Positions 26,511 through 36,165 are shown, counted from the stretch's first letter. The stretch is 64,000 nt of DNA from Bacteroidota bacterium (GCA_013289015.1 JABDAV010000003.1:19480-83479); one strand, 5' to 3'. Made by a program: numbers and translations. The notes: generated by a model not told the origin, from the sequence alone.

Positions 26511-28052
26511 ATGAAAAAAATCACTGCAACTATTTTTATTGCATGTATATTTTACGCGTCGTTTGCGCAACAAACGGTAAATATGCAAATAAATTCCAAA
26601 GCAAATAATCAAAAAATAAGCAAGTATATCTACGGACACTTTGCGGAAGACCTTGGCCGTTGCATATATGGCGGCTTTTGGGTTGATTCAAATTTGAATG
26701 TTCCTAAAAATGACCGCATTCGTTTAGATGTTGTTGATGCATTAAAGAAGATTCAGATACCGGATTTGCGTTGGCCTGGTGGTTGTTTTGCAGATCAGTA
26801 TCACTGGAGTGATGGCATTGGTGAAAGAAGCAAAAGGCCTGTACGCGTGAATACAACATGGGGCATGGTAGAAGATGATAACAGTTTTGGCACTGATGAA
26901 TTTTTAAAGCTGTGCGACCTTATCGGATGTGAACCCTACATTGCAGGAAATGTTGGAACAGGCACACCAAAAGAAATGGAAGACTGGCTTGAGTATTTAA
27001 ATTATAATGGCAAAAGTACATTGGCTGATATGCGCAGAAAAAATGGTCATGATGCGCCTTATAATGTTTCATTGTGGGGTGTGGGAAATGAAAGTTGGGG
27101 TTGTGGTGGCAGCATGACACCTGAGTTTTATTCCAACCAGTTTAAGCGTTATGCAGAGTTTTGTAAAAACTATCCCGGAACCTCGCTCAAAAAGATTGCA
27201 AGCGGTTCAAACGGCGATGATTATAACTGGACTGATGTATGTATGAAAAATATTCCCTTGTGGATGATGTGGGGAATATCCATGCATTATTATACCATTA
27301 CCAATACCTGGCAACATAAAGGCTCTGCTACAGGTTTTACTGAAGAAGAATATTTTAAGGCATTGAAAAGTTGCTTGCATATTGAAGATCTAATTAATAA
27401 ACATTCTGCAATAATGGATAAATATGATCCGCAGAAAAAAGTGGCATTGGCTGTTGATGAATGGGGAATATGGACAGATGCTGAGCCCGGAACCAACCCT
27501 GCTTTTTTATACCAGCAGAATAGTTTACGCGATGCATTGATAGCAGCATCAACATTAAACATTTTCAATAACCATTGCGATCGTGTGCGCATGGCAAATC
27601 TTGCCCAGGCAGTAAACGTATTACAGTCACTTATTTTAACAGATAAAGAAAAGATGGTGCTTACGCCTACTTACTATGTTTTTGATCTGTATAAATATCA
27701 TCAGAACGCAATATTATTGCCTGCTAATTTTTATAGCCCGGATTATAATTTTGGAAGTGACAGCATTCCTGCAATCAATGCATCGGCATCAAGAGACAGC
27801 AACGGTATTATTCATATAACATTGGTAAATCTTGATCCTAAAAACAAAATTTCTGTAAATACAAGTTTGAATGGTTCATCATGGAAGCAAACTGAAGGGC
27901 AAATATTGACTTCAAAAAATTTTACAGACATCAACACATTTGATGATCCGAATAAAGTAAAGCTTGCAGCATTCACTGATTTTAAAAAGAATGGTGATGA
28001 ATTAACTGTAAATCTTCCGCCAATGTCTGTAACGCTTATCACACTTAAATAA
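26511..28052 (+). CDS. GH51 alpha-L-arabinofuranosidase (compact form)
   Basis: A 513-residue secreted enzyme; the signal peptide is MKKITATIFIACIFYASF-AQ. It has the compact GH51 architecture without a CBM insert: YIYGHFAEDLGRCIYGGFW, DLRWPGGCFADQYHW, acid/base E194 (WGVGNESWGCGG) and nucleophile E317 (LAVDEWGIW), then a C-terminal beta domain ending LPPMSVTLITLK. Together with the larger GH51 gene it suggests different side-chain preferences. It lies 27 bases after araB and 3 before araD: a secreted glycosidase between two cytosolic genes, common in Bacteroidota arabinose operons. Confidence 0.9.
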   Translation: MKKITATIFIACIFYASFAQQTVNMQINSKANNQKISKYIYGHFAEDLGRCIYGGFWVDSNLNVPKNDRIRLDVVDALKKIQIPDLRWPGGCFADQYHWSDGIGERSKRPVRVNTTWGMVEDDNSFGTDEFLKLCDLIGCEPYIAGNVGTGTPKEMEDWLEYLNYNGKSTLADMRRKNGHDAPYNVSLWGVGNESWGCGGSMTPEFYSNQFKRYAEFCKNYPGTSLKKIASGSNGDDYNWTDVCMKNIPLWMMWGISMHYYTITNTWQHKGSATGFTEEEYFKALKSCLHIEDLINKHSAIMDKYDPQKKVALAVDEWGIWTDAEPGTNPAFLYQQNSLRDALIAASTLNIFNNHCDRVRMANLAQAVNVLQSLILTDKEKMVLTPTYYVFDLYKYHQNAILLPANFYSPDYNFGSDSIPAINASASRDSNGIIHITLVNLDPKNKISVNTSLNGSSWKQTEGQILTSKNFTDINTFDDPNKVKLAAFTDFKKNGDELTVNLPPMSVTLITLK

Positions 28053-28055
28053 TTC

Positions 28056-28757
28056 ATGAGCAAATACGACTATATAAAAGAAGAAGCATTCAAAGCAAAC
28101 ATGCAGTTGCCTGAATTGAAATTAGTGCTGTTTACTTTTGGAAATGTAAGTGCAGCAGACAGGAATCTTGGTGTGTTTGCCATTAAACCAAGCGGTGTAC
28201 CTTATGAAGAATTATCTGCAGATAAAATGGTGATCGTTGACTTTGATGGCAAAACTGTTGAAGGCGATCTTCGTCCTTCTTCTGATACGCTTACGCATGC
28301 AGTTTTATACAAGCATTGGGAAAAGATAAATGGCATTGTGCATACACATTCAACTTATGCAACAGCATGGGCGCAAAGCCTGCGTGATATCCCTATTTAC
28401 GGAACAACACATGCAGATCATACAACTGCGGATATCCCATGTGCTGCACCGATGAACGATGAAATGATCAAAGGCAACTATGAATACGAAACAGGTTTCC
28501 AGATCATTAATGCATTAAAAGAAAAAAAATTAAGTTACGAAGATGTTGAGATGATGTTAGTCGGAAATCATGCGCCTTTTACATGGGGGAAAACGGCAGC
28601 GAAGGCAGTGTACAACAGCGCTGTGCTGGAAGAGATCGCAAAGATGGCTTATATAACGGAATCGATCAAAGCAGATGCGTTGCGGTTAAAAGATGCATTG
28701 ATAAAAAAACATTTTGAAAGAAAGCATGGGCCTGATAGTTATTATGGGCAAGTGTGA
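28056..28757 (+). CDS. araD: L-ribulose-5-phosphate 4-epimerase
   Basis: A 233-residue class II aldolase-fold enzyme converting L-ribulose-5-phosphate to D-xylulose-5-phosphate. The phosphate/zinc motifs are present: GNVSAADRNLG, AIKPSGVPYEEL, the zinc histidines in GIVHTHSTYATAWAQ, TTHADHTTADIPCA, and the third His in VGNHAPFTWG. Length is normal. The start is 3 bases after the GH51 stop. It delivers arabinose carbon into the pentose phosphate pathway. Confidence 0.93.
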   Translation: MSKYDYIKEEAFKANMQLPELKLVLFTFGNVSAADRNLGVFAIKPSGVPYEELSADKMVIVDFDGKTVEGDLRPSSDTLTHAVLYKHWEKINGIVHTHSTYATAWAQSLRDIPIYGTTHADHTTADIPCAAPMNDEMIKGNYEYETGFQIINALKEKKLSYEDVEMMLVGNHAPFTWGKTAAKAVYNSAVLEEIAKMAYITESIKADALRLKDALIKKHFERKHGPDSYYGQV

Positions 28758-28760
28758 TTG

Positions 28761-28823
28761 AACCACAAAGGCACTAAGACACAAAATCTTTGTGATGCTT
28801 AGTGTATTCGTGTCTTAGCGGTT
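28761..28823. repeat. Imperfect multi-arm inverted repeat between araD and the GH127 gene
   Basis: Several arms can pair in alternative ways: AACC (28761-28764) with GGTT (28820-28823); CACAAAG (28764-28770) with CTTTGTG (28888-less, i.e. 28788-28794); CACTAAG with CTTAGTG (28798-28804); CTAAGACAC (28774-28782) with GTGTCTTAG (28810-28818). The CACAAAG/CTAAGACAC wording resembles short intergenic repeats scattered in Chitinophagaceae genomes. It sits 3 bases after the araD stop and may act as an mRNA 3'-end structure. Confidence 0.55.
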
Positions 28824-28884
28824 GAAAACTTCAATACATTAGATGCTTTGCTGCTGCATGTTTCACCTGTGAAATAGAATTTTT

Positions 28885-30918
28885 ATGAAAAAAGTTTTGT
28901 TATCATTTATGTTGATGTGTGCGTATAAATTATATGCACAAAACAAAGACTATACGCACGTTGCTGTGCCATTTACTTCTGTAAAACTTACAGATAGTTT
29001 TTGGTTACCAAGATTGAGAACAAATGCGGAAGTAACCATTCCTGCCTCTTTTGCAAGATGTGAAAGTACAGGTCGCGTTAAGAATTTTGAAATGGCTGCT
29101 GCGCATGCCGGTAAGTTTTGCACTGTTTATCCTTTTGACGATACAGATATTTATAAAACCATTGAAGGCGCATCTTATTCATTAAGAATTTTTCCAAATC
29201 CCGAACTTGAAAAATATATTGATTCATTGATCGCCATCGTTGGTAAAGCGCAGGAACCTGATGGATATTTATATACAGCCAGAACAATCGATCCTGCACA
29301 TCCGCACCCATGGTCAGGCACACAGAGATGGCAGAAAGAAAGAGAGCTCAGTCATGAATTGTACAATGCAGGACATTTATATGAAGCTGCTGTTGCACAT
29401 TACCAGGCAACAGGCAAAACCAATTTGCTCAACATCGCATTAAAAAATGCAAATCTTGTTTGCGCAACATTTGGTCCTGACAAACTACACGTTGCACCCG
29501 GCCATGAGATTGTTGAAATGGGTTTGGTGAAATTATATCGTATAACAGGCAAGCCTGAATATTTACAAACAGCAAAATTTTTTATTGAGCAAAGAGGCCA
29601 TTACGATGGTTATGACAGCACCAGCCGCGATGAATGGAAGAATGGTTCTTACTGGCAGGACAATAAACCGGTAGTCGATCAAACAGAAGCAACAGGTCAT
29701 GCAGTGCGTGCAGGCTATTTATATTCTGCTGTTGCAGATGTTGCAGCACTTACAGGAGACCAACAGTTTTTAAAAGCGATCGATACAATTTGGAACAACG
29801 TTGTATCAAAGAAGATGTATGTGCAAGGCGGCGTTGGTTCTGTACCCGATGGAGAACGCTTTGGTGATAATTATGAATTACCTAATGCAACAGCATATAA
29901 TGAAACCTGCGCAGCTATTGCACAGGCTTTCTGGAATCAACGCATGTTTATGTTGCATGGCGATTCAAAGTATATAGATGTACTAGAAAAGGTTATGTAC
30001 AATGGTTTGATATCAGGCATTGGCCTGGATGGCAAATCATTTTTTTATACAAATGCCATGCAGGTAAAATCAACTTCACACAGTGAGGTTGAAGAAGAAA
30101 GATCAGGATGGTTTGTTTGCTCCTGCTGTCCTACAAATCTTGTTCGTTTTTTGCCTGCAGTTCCGGGTTATATCTATGCACAAAAAGATGATCAGTTGTA
30201 TGTAAACCTTTTTATAAGCAGCACAGCAAACATCAATGTAAAAAATACAAATGTTGAAATTGTACAGCAGAATAATTATCCATGGGATGGTGATTTAAAA
30301 TTTACTGTCAACCCAAAATCAGCAACAGATTTTACAGTGCGTATGCGCATTCCGGGTTGGGCGCGCAATGAAGAAATGCCTTCTGATCTATACAATTTTC
30401 AATCTGTCGATGATGAACCTGTTGTAATAAAAGTAAATGGTGAAGCAGTGAATTATGCTATAGAAAATGGATATGCTGTATTGAACAAAAAATGGAAGAA
30501 AGATGATAAGGTCGAAATGATATTACCCATGCCTGTAAGAAGAGTGATAGCTAATAATAAGCTTGTTGAAGACCAGGGCAAAGTTGCATTGCAGCGAGGA
30601 CCAATTATGTATTGTGCTGAATGGATTGATAACGATGGAAAAGCTGCAAACATCATCTTACCTGGTAATACAACATTCACTGAAAGTTTTAAACCCAATG
30701 TATTAAATGGTGTTGAAGAAGTCACTGCGCAAGTGCCTGCGATTATTGTAGATTCAACAAATAATTCAGTAAAAACAGTGCAGCAAAAATTTACTGCCAT
30801 TCCTTATTATGCATGGGCAAACCGTGGCAAAGGTGAAATGGTGGTTTGGTTTCCGCAGCGTGTTAGTGATATAGATATTATTGCAAGCATTCAGCAACAA
30901 AAACAACAACCAAAATAA
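28885..30918 (+). CDS. GH127 beta-L-arabinofuranosidase
   Basis: A 677-residue secreted enzyme; the short signal is MKKVLLSFMLMCAYKLYAQ. It matches GH127 (formerly DUF1680): an (alpha/alpha)6 barrel with GRVKNFEMAAAH near the start, AGHLYEAAVAHYQATGK, GHEIVEMGLVKLYR and EATGHAVRAGYLYS. The zinc/nucleophile set is visible as E340 and C342 (YNETCAAIA) and C414-C415 (WFVCSCCPTN), spaced like the Glu/Cys/Cys/Cys zinc site of known GH127 enzymes, where the first Cys of the last pair is the nucleophile. It hydrolyses beta-L-Araf linkages, as in hydroxyproline-rich plant glycoproteins or pectin side chains. araA follows after 6 bases. Confidence 0.9.
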   Translation: MKKVLLSFMLMCAYKLYAQNKDYTHVAVPFTSVKLTDSFWLPRLRTNAEVTIPASFARCESTGRVKNFEMAAAHAGKFCTVYPFDDTDIYKTIEGASYSLRIFPNPELEKYIDSLIAIVGKAQEPDGYLYTARTIDPAHPHPWSGTQRWQKERELSHELYNAGHLYEAAVAHYQATGKTNLLNIALKNANLVCATFGPDKLHVAPGHEIVEMGLVKLYRITGKPEYLQTAKFFIEQRGHYDGYDSTSRDEWKNGSYWQDNKPVVDQTEATGHAVRAGYLYSAVADVAALTGDQQFLKAIDTIWNNVVSKKMYVQGGVGSVPDGERFGDNYELPNATAYNETCAAIAQAFWNQRMFMLHGDSKYIDVLEKVMYNGLISGIGLDGKSFFYTNAMQVKSTSHSEVEEERSGWFVCSCCPTNLVRFLPAVPGYIYAQKDDQLYVNLFISSTANINVKNTNVEIVQQNNYPWDGDLKFTVNPKSATDFTVRMRIPGWARNEEMPSDLYNFQSVDDEPVVIKVNGEAVNYAIENGYAVLNKKWKKDDKVEMILPMPVRRVIANNKLVEDQGKVALQRGPIMYCAEWIDNDGKAANIILPGNTTFTESFKPNVLNGVEEVTAQVPAIIVDSTNNSVKTVQQKFTAIPYYAWANRGKGEMVVWFPQRVSDIDIIASIQQQKQQPK

Positions 30919-30924
30919 AATTAT

Positions 30925-32415
30925 ATGATCGACTTAAAGAGTCAAGCGGTTTGGTTCATTACCGGCAGCCAGCATTTGTATGGCGAAGAAACATTGAAAC
31001 AGGTTGCTGCACATTCGCAGGAAATTGCTGCATATTTGAATGCTGCAAAAGAAATTCCTGTACAAATAATTTTCAAACCAACTGTAAAAACACCGGAAGA
31101 AATTTTAGCTGCATGTAAAGCAGCAAATGATTCACAAGATTGCATAGGCATTATTACATGGATGCATACCTTCTCTCCTGCCAAGATGTGGATCAACGGT
31201 TTGAAAATTTTGCAAAAACCTTTATTGCATTTGCATACACAATTCAATCGCGATATTCCATGGAATGATATTGACATGGATTTTATGAACCTGAATCAAA
31301 GCGCACATGGCGACCGTGAGTTTGGTTTTATGGTGAGCCGCTTGCGCATTGAAAGAAAAGTTGTTGTTGGTTACTGGCAAGATGATTTAACACTAAAAAG
31401 TATTGCAGTATGGTGCCGTGCTGCAGCCGGTTGGAATGATTGGCAGGGCGCAAAATTTGTTCGTTTTGGAGATAACATGCGCTATGTTGCTGTAACAGAT
31501 GGTGATAAAGTAGAAGCAGAATATAAGTTTGGATTTTCGGTGAATACGCATGGCATTGGTGATCTGGTAAAAGTTATTAATGCGATAAGCGATGCTGATG
31601 TAGATACATTAATTAAAGAATATGAAGACAGTTATACATTAAGTTCCGCATTACAAAAAAAAGGAACGCAACATCAGTCATTAAAAGATGCAGCAAGAAT
31701 TGAATTAGGTTTAAAAACATTTTTGGAAGATGGAAATTTCAAAGGCTTTACAGATACATTTGAAGACCTGCATGGCATGGTGCAATTGCCCGGTATTGCT
31801 GCACAAAGAATGATGGAAGCAGGTTATGGTTTTGCCGGCGAAGGCGATTGGAAAACAGTTGCATTGGTACGCGCAATGAAAGTAATGGCGCAGGGATTAA
31901 AAGGCGGCAACAGTTTTATGGAAGATTACACGTATCATTTTGAACCCAATAATGAAATGGTGTTAGGTGCGCATATGTTAGAGATATGTTCATCTATTGC
32001 AAACAAAAAACCTTCGTGTGAAATTCATCCTTTAGGTATTGGTGGCAAAGCCGATCCTGTGCGATTGGTGTTTGATGTTGATGGTGGCGCTGCATTAAAT
32101 GTATCTGTCATTGATATGGGCAATCGTTTCAGAATGTTGGTGAATGAAGTGGAAGCTGTTAAACCCAAACATAAATTGCCAAAACTGCCTGTAGCACGGG
32201 TTTTATGGAAGCCAATGCCTGATATGAAAACTGGTTGCGCCGCATGGATATATGCAGGCGGTGCACATCATACATGTTATAGTCAAAACCTGACCAGCGA
32301 ACATTTGAGTGACTTTTCATCAATGGCAAATATTGAATTTGTTTTAATTGATAAGAATACGAATCTCTACAATTTAAAAAATGAATTAAGATGGAGCGAA
32401 GTTTATTACAGGTAA
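30925..32415 (+). CDS. araA: L-arabinose isomerase
   Basis: A 496-residue cytosolic Mn-dependent isomerase converting L-arabinose to L-ribulose. It opens [16 protein letters not shown], the usual AraA start, then QPxxHLHTQFN-like ([15 protein letters not shown]). The metal/catalytic residues lie in [19 protein letters not shown] and [15 protein letters not shown], with histidines in [11 protein letters not shown] and GGAHHTCYS. Length fits the family. Position after GH127 and before the symporter completes the araB-araD-araA set. Confidence 0.94.
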   Translation: MIDLKSQAVWFITGSQHLYGEETLKQVAAHSQEIAAYLNAAKEIPVQIIFKPTVKTPEEILAACKAANDSQDCIGIITWMHTFSPAKMWINGLKILQKPLLHLHTQFNRDIPWNDIDMDFMNLNQSAHGDREFGFMVSRLRIERKVVVGYWQDDLTLKSIAVWCRAAAGWNDWQGAKFVRFGDNMRYVAVTDGDKVEAEYKFGFSVNTHGIGDLVKVINAISDADVDTLIKEYEDSYTLSSALQKKGTQHQSLKDAARIELGLKTFLEDGNFKGFTDTFEDLHGMVQLPGIAAQRMMEAGYGFAGEGDWKTVALVRAMKVMAQGLKGGNSFMEDYTYHFEPNNEMVLGAHMLEICSSIANKKPSCEIHPLGIGGKADPVRLVFDVDGGAALNVSVIDMGNRFRMLVNEVEAVKPKHKLPKLPVARVLWKPMPDMKTGCAAWIYAGGAHHTCYSQNLTSEHLSDFSSMANIEFVLIDKNTNLYNLKNELRWSEVYYR

Positions 32416-32486
32416 ACATGTATTTGCATTAGATTGCGCACGCTTAAAATTTATAATCAAACCATCAAATAACGATTGAACCTATC

Positions 32487-34199
32487 ATGAGCAAGCTACT
32501 CCTCCAAGACAAATTGATCTTTATTGTTTACTTTATTATTGTTTCCAGCTATGGATATTATATTTATCGCAAAAAGAAAAAAGCCGTTTCTGCAACGCAT
32601 GATTTCTTTTTAGCAGAAGGTTCGCTTACATGGTGGGCGATCGGCGCATCACTGATAGCATCAAATATTTCCGCGGAACAATTTATAGGCATGAGTGGCA
32701 ATGGTTATACCATTGGTATTGCTGTTGCTGCTTACGAATGGATAGCCGCAATTGCTTTAATAATTGTTGCAGTTTGGTTTATACCCATTTACTTAAAGAA
32801 CAAAATTTTCACGATGCCGCAGTTCTTAAAAACGCGGTATAACGAAACGGTTGCTTTAATAATGGCCATCTTCTGGTTGTTCTTATATGTGTTTGTAAAC
32901 CTTACTTCAATTTTGTTTTTGGGTGCTGTTGCCATCAATAATTTAACCGGTGGAAGTGAGAACAATTTTCATATCATTATTATCCTGTTATCCATCTTTG
33001 CTGTATTTATTACTTTAGGTGGAATGAAAGTGATTGGTTTTACTGATGTAATTCAGGTATCTGTTTTGATCATCGGTGGCCTTGCTACAACTTATGTAGC
33101 CTTAACCGTTGTAAGTAAAGAATTTGGTTATGGTGAAAATGCGCTTGCTGGTTTTAATGCGTTGATCAAAAATGCGCCTGATCATTTCCACATGATCTTT
33201 GCAAAACCCGACGCAAACTCATCACAACATGATGTAGATAATTATTTAACCATACCGGGATTATTATCTTATGCTGCAGGTATCTGGATCGTTAACCTGA
33301 ATTATTGGGGATGTAATCAATACATAACACAACGTGCTTTAGGTGCAGATCTGCAAACGGCACGTAAAGGAATTTTGTTTGCGGGGTTTCTGAAATTATT
33401 AATGCCTGTAATTGTAATGCTACCCGGTATTGCTGCTTATGTTTTACATCAGAAAGGCTTGTTGCAATCTGAAATGCTGGCAAACAGCAAGAACGGGCAG
33501 GTTGTTTCAGACAATGCATATTCTGCTATTCTTGGTTATTTACCCAATGGACTGATCGGTCTATCATTGGCTGCATTAACCGCCGCTATTGTGGCATCAC
33601 TGGCAGGCAAGGCAAACAGCATATCAACTATATTCACTTTAGACGTCTATAAAAAATACATCAATAAAGAAGCATCAGAACAGAAGATGGTTTGGATAGG
33701 ACGATTAACTATTCTTGCCGCACTTATTGTTTCTATATTATTAACATGGCATGATGCATTAGGCATTGGCGGAGAAGGCGGCTTTACCTTCATTCAAAAA
33801 TATACAGGCTTCATAAGCCCAGGTGTATTTGCGATTTTCATACTTGGCTTTTTCTGGAAACGCACTACAGGCGCTGCAGCCGTTGCGGGTGTTATTGTTG
33901 GTTTCTTATTATCGGTGGTGTTTAATGTATATGCGCCAACATGGTTTGGGCCTGATACATGGTTCTATACAGCATACAAAAACAGTAGTGGCGCTTACGA
34001 AATACCCTTCCACATTTGTATGGGACTTGCATTTATGTTTACAGTGATTGTAATGGTATTGATGAGTTTGACCGGACCAAAAATCAATCCTAAAGCATTG
34101 GTGCTTGATAAAGGAATGTTCAAAGTTAGCCCCGGTATTTTAGCAATGATCGTTGTTACATTGATGATCATATCATTATTGTATGTAAGATTCTGGTAA
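32487..34199 (+). CDS. Sodium:solute symporter (SGLT/SSS type), likely L-arabinose importer
   Basis: A 570-residue inner-membrane transporter with about 14 helices. It matches vSGLT-like SSS members: HDFFLAEGSLTWWAIGASL, SNISAEQFIGMSGNGYTIG, MPQFLKTRYNETVA, NYWGCNQYITQRALGA, and AALTAAIVASLAGKANSIST, which carries the Na2-site Ser/Thr region. It couples sugar entry to sodium. Being the last gene after araA and before a strong terminator, arabinose is the likely substrate, though this is inferred from position. It is 71 bases after araA. Confidence 0.85.
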   Translation: MSKLLLQDKLIFIVYFIIVSSYGYYIYRKKKKAVSATHDFFLAEGSLTWWAIGASLIASNISAEQFIGMSGNGYTIGIAVAAYEWIAAIALIIVAVWFIPIYLKNKIFTMPQFLKTRYNETVALIMAIFWLFLYVFVNLTSILFLGAVAINNLTGGSENNFHIIIILLSIFAVFITLGGMKVIGFTDVIQVSVLIIGGLATTYVALTVVSKEFGYGENALAGFNALIKNAPDHFHMIFAKPDANSSQHDVDNYLTIPGLLSYAAGIWIVNLNYWGCNQYITQRALGADLQTARKGILFAGFLKLLMPVIVMLPGIAAYVLHQKGLLQSEMLANSKNGQVVSDNAYSAILGYLPNGLIGLSLAALTAAIVASLAGKANSISTIFTLDVYKKYINKEASEQKMVWIGRLTILAALIVSILLTWHDALGIGGEGGFTFIQKYTGFISPGVFAIFILGFFWKRTTGAAAVAGVIVGFLLSVVFNVYAPTWFGPDTWFYTAYKNSSGAYEIPFHICMGLAFMFTVIVMVLMSLTGPKINPKALVLDKGMFKVSPGILAMIVVTLMIISLLYVRFW

Positions 34200-34223
34200 C
34201 ATCACTAAGTTTATATTATAAAG

Positions 34224-34252
34224 AAAACGCTCCGCTACATGGAGCGTTTTTT
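34224..34252. terminator. Bidirectional terminator closing the arabinose island
   Basis: AAAACGCTCC (34224-34233) pairs perfectly with GGAGCGTTTT (34241-34250) around GCTACAT, with T residues after it and A residues before it. It lies between convergent genes (symporter stop at 34199, GNAT stop at 34254), so it can serve both. Confidence 0.85.
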
Positions 34253-34253
34253 A

Positions 34254-34799
34254 TTAAGCCAGTTTTAGTTTTTCTATTCCGTACAAAACATGATGGCATA
34301 AAGGATGCGATGATTCAATGTTCGGGTGATCGAACTCACCTTGTTTTTTCATACCGATCCGTTCCATAACTTTTATTGATCTTGTATTAAGCATAGAAGT
34401 AAAAGAAAATATTTTATCGAAGTTCAATGTCTCAAATCCATAGTGTAGGCAAGCCTTTGCTGCTTCAGTAGCATAACCTTTATTCCACGATGATTGCTGC
34501 AAGCGCCAGCCAATTTCAACGCAGGGCGTGAAATAACTTGTAAAAGATGGAATCATAAAACCTGTGTACCCAATAAATGTTTTCGTTGAAAGATCATCGA
34601 TTGCTAACAATCCAAAAGCATGTTTATCAAAGTGAGACCGTATTCTTTTAACCATCGCGATGGTCTCGTCGTAATTAAGTGTTGAAGGAAAATAACGCAT
34701 CACCTCTGCATCTTCATTCATTGCAGTAAACGGAATAACATCTTCCTCTTTCCATTTGCGTAAGCCCAATCGTTCTGTTATGATAACATAATCGTTCAT
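34254..34799 (-). CDS. GNAT-family N-acetyltransferase (RimJ/RimL-like)
   Basis: A 181-residue acetyltransferase: TERLGLRKWKEEDVIPFTAM opens the fold, HFDKHAFGLLAIDD and FIGYTGFM form the central sheet, and the acetyl-CoA loop region is GWRLQQSSWNKGYATEAAKA with the usual Q/R-x-x-G-x-A pattern. It continues FETLNFDKIFSFTSMLNTRS, where an Asn precedes the conserved S-I-x-V-M-E-R-I-GM helix. Such proteins acetylate an amine, for instance ribosomal-protein N termini or small molecules; the substrate is unknown. It is followed upstream by the SnoaL-like gene 9 bases away on the same strand. Confidence 0.82.
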   Translation of the reverse strand: MNDYVIITERLGLRKWKEEDVIPFTAMNEDAEVMRYFPSTLNYDETIAMVKRIRSHFDKHAFGLLAIDDLSTKTFIGYTGFMIPSFTSYFTPCVEIGWRLQQSSWNKGYATEAAKACLHYGFETLNFDKIFSFTSMLNTRSIKVMERIGMKKQGEFDHPNIESSHPLCHHVLYGIEKLKLA

Positions 34800-34808
34800 T
34801 ACTTCATG

Positions 34809-35231
34809 TTAGTTTGAGTGATCTACCACAATCAACCATTTGCCATTTATTTTTCTGAACAATAAAGTAAAAATTCCGCCCACATCTCCGGCAGATCTTT
34901 TTAAATACCAGTTGCCCATCACAAAATAATACTCGGGAGAAAGTTGTTTCAATTGTAAAAGTTTAAAAGAAAGTTTGCCCATTGTAGCTGTATCAGGATA
35001 ACTTTTTTTATAGTGTTCTAAAGTCGATTTCCATCCGTAAGTTGGGGGATTGCTTACAAACAATAAACTATCGCTTTGCCAATAGGTTTGCATAAAGCCA
35101 TCAATGTTGCCATTGTTCCAGTCTTTAATTTGTTTATTCATTGCATTACGAATAGCAGTTTCATCGTTCGTTTGTGCATTGCAATAAAAGGCTGCGCTGT
35201 AAAAACAAAACAGCAACAAAAGTTTTTTCAT
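34809..35231 (-). CDS. Secreted SnoaL-like / DUF4440 protein
   Basis: A 140-residue NTF2-fold protein with signal peptide MKKLLLLFCFYSAAFYCNAQ. The mature part is typical: ETAIRNAMNKQIKDWNNGNI, FMQTYWQSDSLLFVS, YGWKSTLEHYKKSYPD, YFVMGNWYLKR, TLLFRKINGKWLIVVDHSN. The final W-x-I-V-x-D-H strand is the family hallmark. It may bind a small molecule in the periplasm. It is co-oriented with the GNAT gene (9-base gap) and with a tiny membrane gene upstream, suggesting one short transcript. Confidence 0.78.
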   Translation of the reverse strand: MKKLLLLFCFYSAAFYCNAQTNDETAIRNAMNKQIKDWNNGNIDGFMQTYWQSDSLLFVSNPPTYGWKSTLEHYKKSYPDTATMGKLSFKLLQLKQLSPEYYFVMGNWYLKRSAGDVGGIFTLLFRKINGKWLIVVDHSN

Positions 35232-35264
35232 CAGAAACTTATTTTTGAAAAGATACTGGAATGA

Positions 35265-35384
35265 CTATTTGAACAAGCTGAAGATCCAGTCAACAAGCGC
35301 AATAATAATGATGGCGCCAACAACAATTATCCCAATAACATACGGCATCAATCTTTGCTTTTCCCTGTCGTCATCACTCATCAT
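35265..35384 (-). CDS. 39-residue single-pass membrane protein
   Basis: A complete minus-strand frame from ATG 35384 to TAG 35265. It has a charged start (MMSDDDREKQRL), then one strongly hydrophobic stretch, MPYVIGIIVVGAIIIIALVD, and ends WIFSLFK. The layout is a bona fide small single-pass protein: acidic/basic N-terminus, ~20-residue helix, short aromatic tail. An in-frame second ATG (35381) is a possible start. It lies 33 bases before the SnoaL-like gene on the same strand. Function unknown; the composition argues against chance. Confidence 0.6.
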   Translation of the reverse strand: MMSDDDREKQRLMPYVIGIIVVGAIIIIALVDWIFSLFK

Positions 35385-35511
35385 AACATGAAAGTAAAAC
35401 AAAACTTTTTTGTATGATAAAAAGTGTTCCAAAATTCAAAACATAATAACATATTGAATTGAATAAAATGCCTTAACCTTTTATTTATTTTCTTTGCATG
35501 TATAATTTTTT

Positions 35512-36165
35512 GTGGAGATAAATAAATACATAGATCACACTCTATTAAAGCCAACGGCTCTAATAGAAGAAATTAAAAAGCTTTGTGCCGAAGCAAAACA
35601 GTACGATTTTGCGGCTGTTTGCGTGCCACCGCCGATGATAAAAATTGCAAAGGAGGAGTTGGAAAATTCAGCAATTAAAATTGCAACAGTTATTGGCTTT
35701 CCTTTCGGGTATTCGGCCATTGAGGCAAAAATCGCAGAAAGCATTTTAGCGATCATTGACGGAGCCGATGAATTGGATATTGTTATCAATCTAATCGCAT
35801 TAAAGAATAACGATTGGGAATATTTAGCCAACGAGATCAATCATTTGATGCCCGTTATCAAACAAAAAAATAAAGTTGTAAAACTGATAATAGAAAGTGG
35901 TGTACTTACAGATGAAGAGATTATTCGTTGCTGCGATTTATATGGCGCAACAGGCGTTGATTTTTTAAAAACTTCAACCGGTTATGCTGAAAAAGGTGTA
36001 AGCGCTCATGCAGTTAAATTAATGCGTTTGTATTTGCCGGAGCATGTGCAGATAAAAGCATCAGGTGGAATTAAAACATATGCTTTTGCAAAAGAACTGA
36101 TAGATGCAGGCGCAACAAGAATCGGCTGCAGTGCCAGTGTACAGATAGTTTCACAAATGATATAA
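35512..36165 (+). CDS. deoC: Deoxyribose-phosphate aldolase
   Basis: A 217-residue class I aldolase splitting 2-deoxyribose-5-phosphate to acetaldehyde and glyceraldehyde-3-phosphate. Motifs: YIDHTLLKPTAL at the N-terminus, VCVPPPMIKIA, TVIGFPFGYS, GADELDIVIN, the Schiff-base lysine in VDFLKTSTGYAEKG, and IKASGGIKTYAFA. The start is a GTG at 35512: the family N-terminus begins exactly there, and the upstream ATG at 35498 is out of frame and soon stopped. Length is typical. It stands first before the SPOR and M20 genes, with a 72-base gap. Confidence 0.9.
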   Translation: MEINKYIDHTLLKPTALIEEIKKLCAEAKQYDFAAVCVPPPMIKIAKEELENSAIKIATVIGFPFGYSAIEAKIAESILAIIDGADELDIVINLIALKNNDWEYLANEINHLMPVIKQKNKVVKLIIESGVLTDEEIIRCCDLYGATGVDFLKTSTGYAEKGVSAHAVKLMRLYLPEHVQIKASGGIKTYAFAKELIDAGATRIGCSASVQIVSQMI

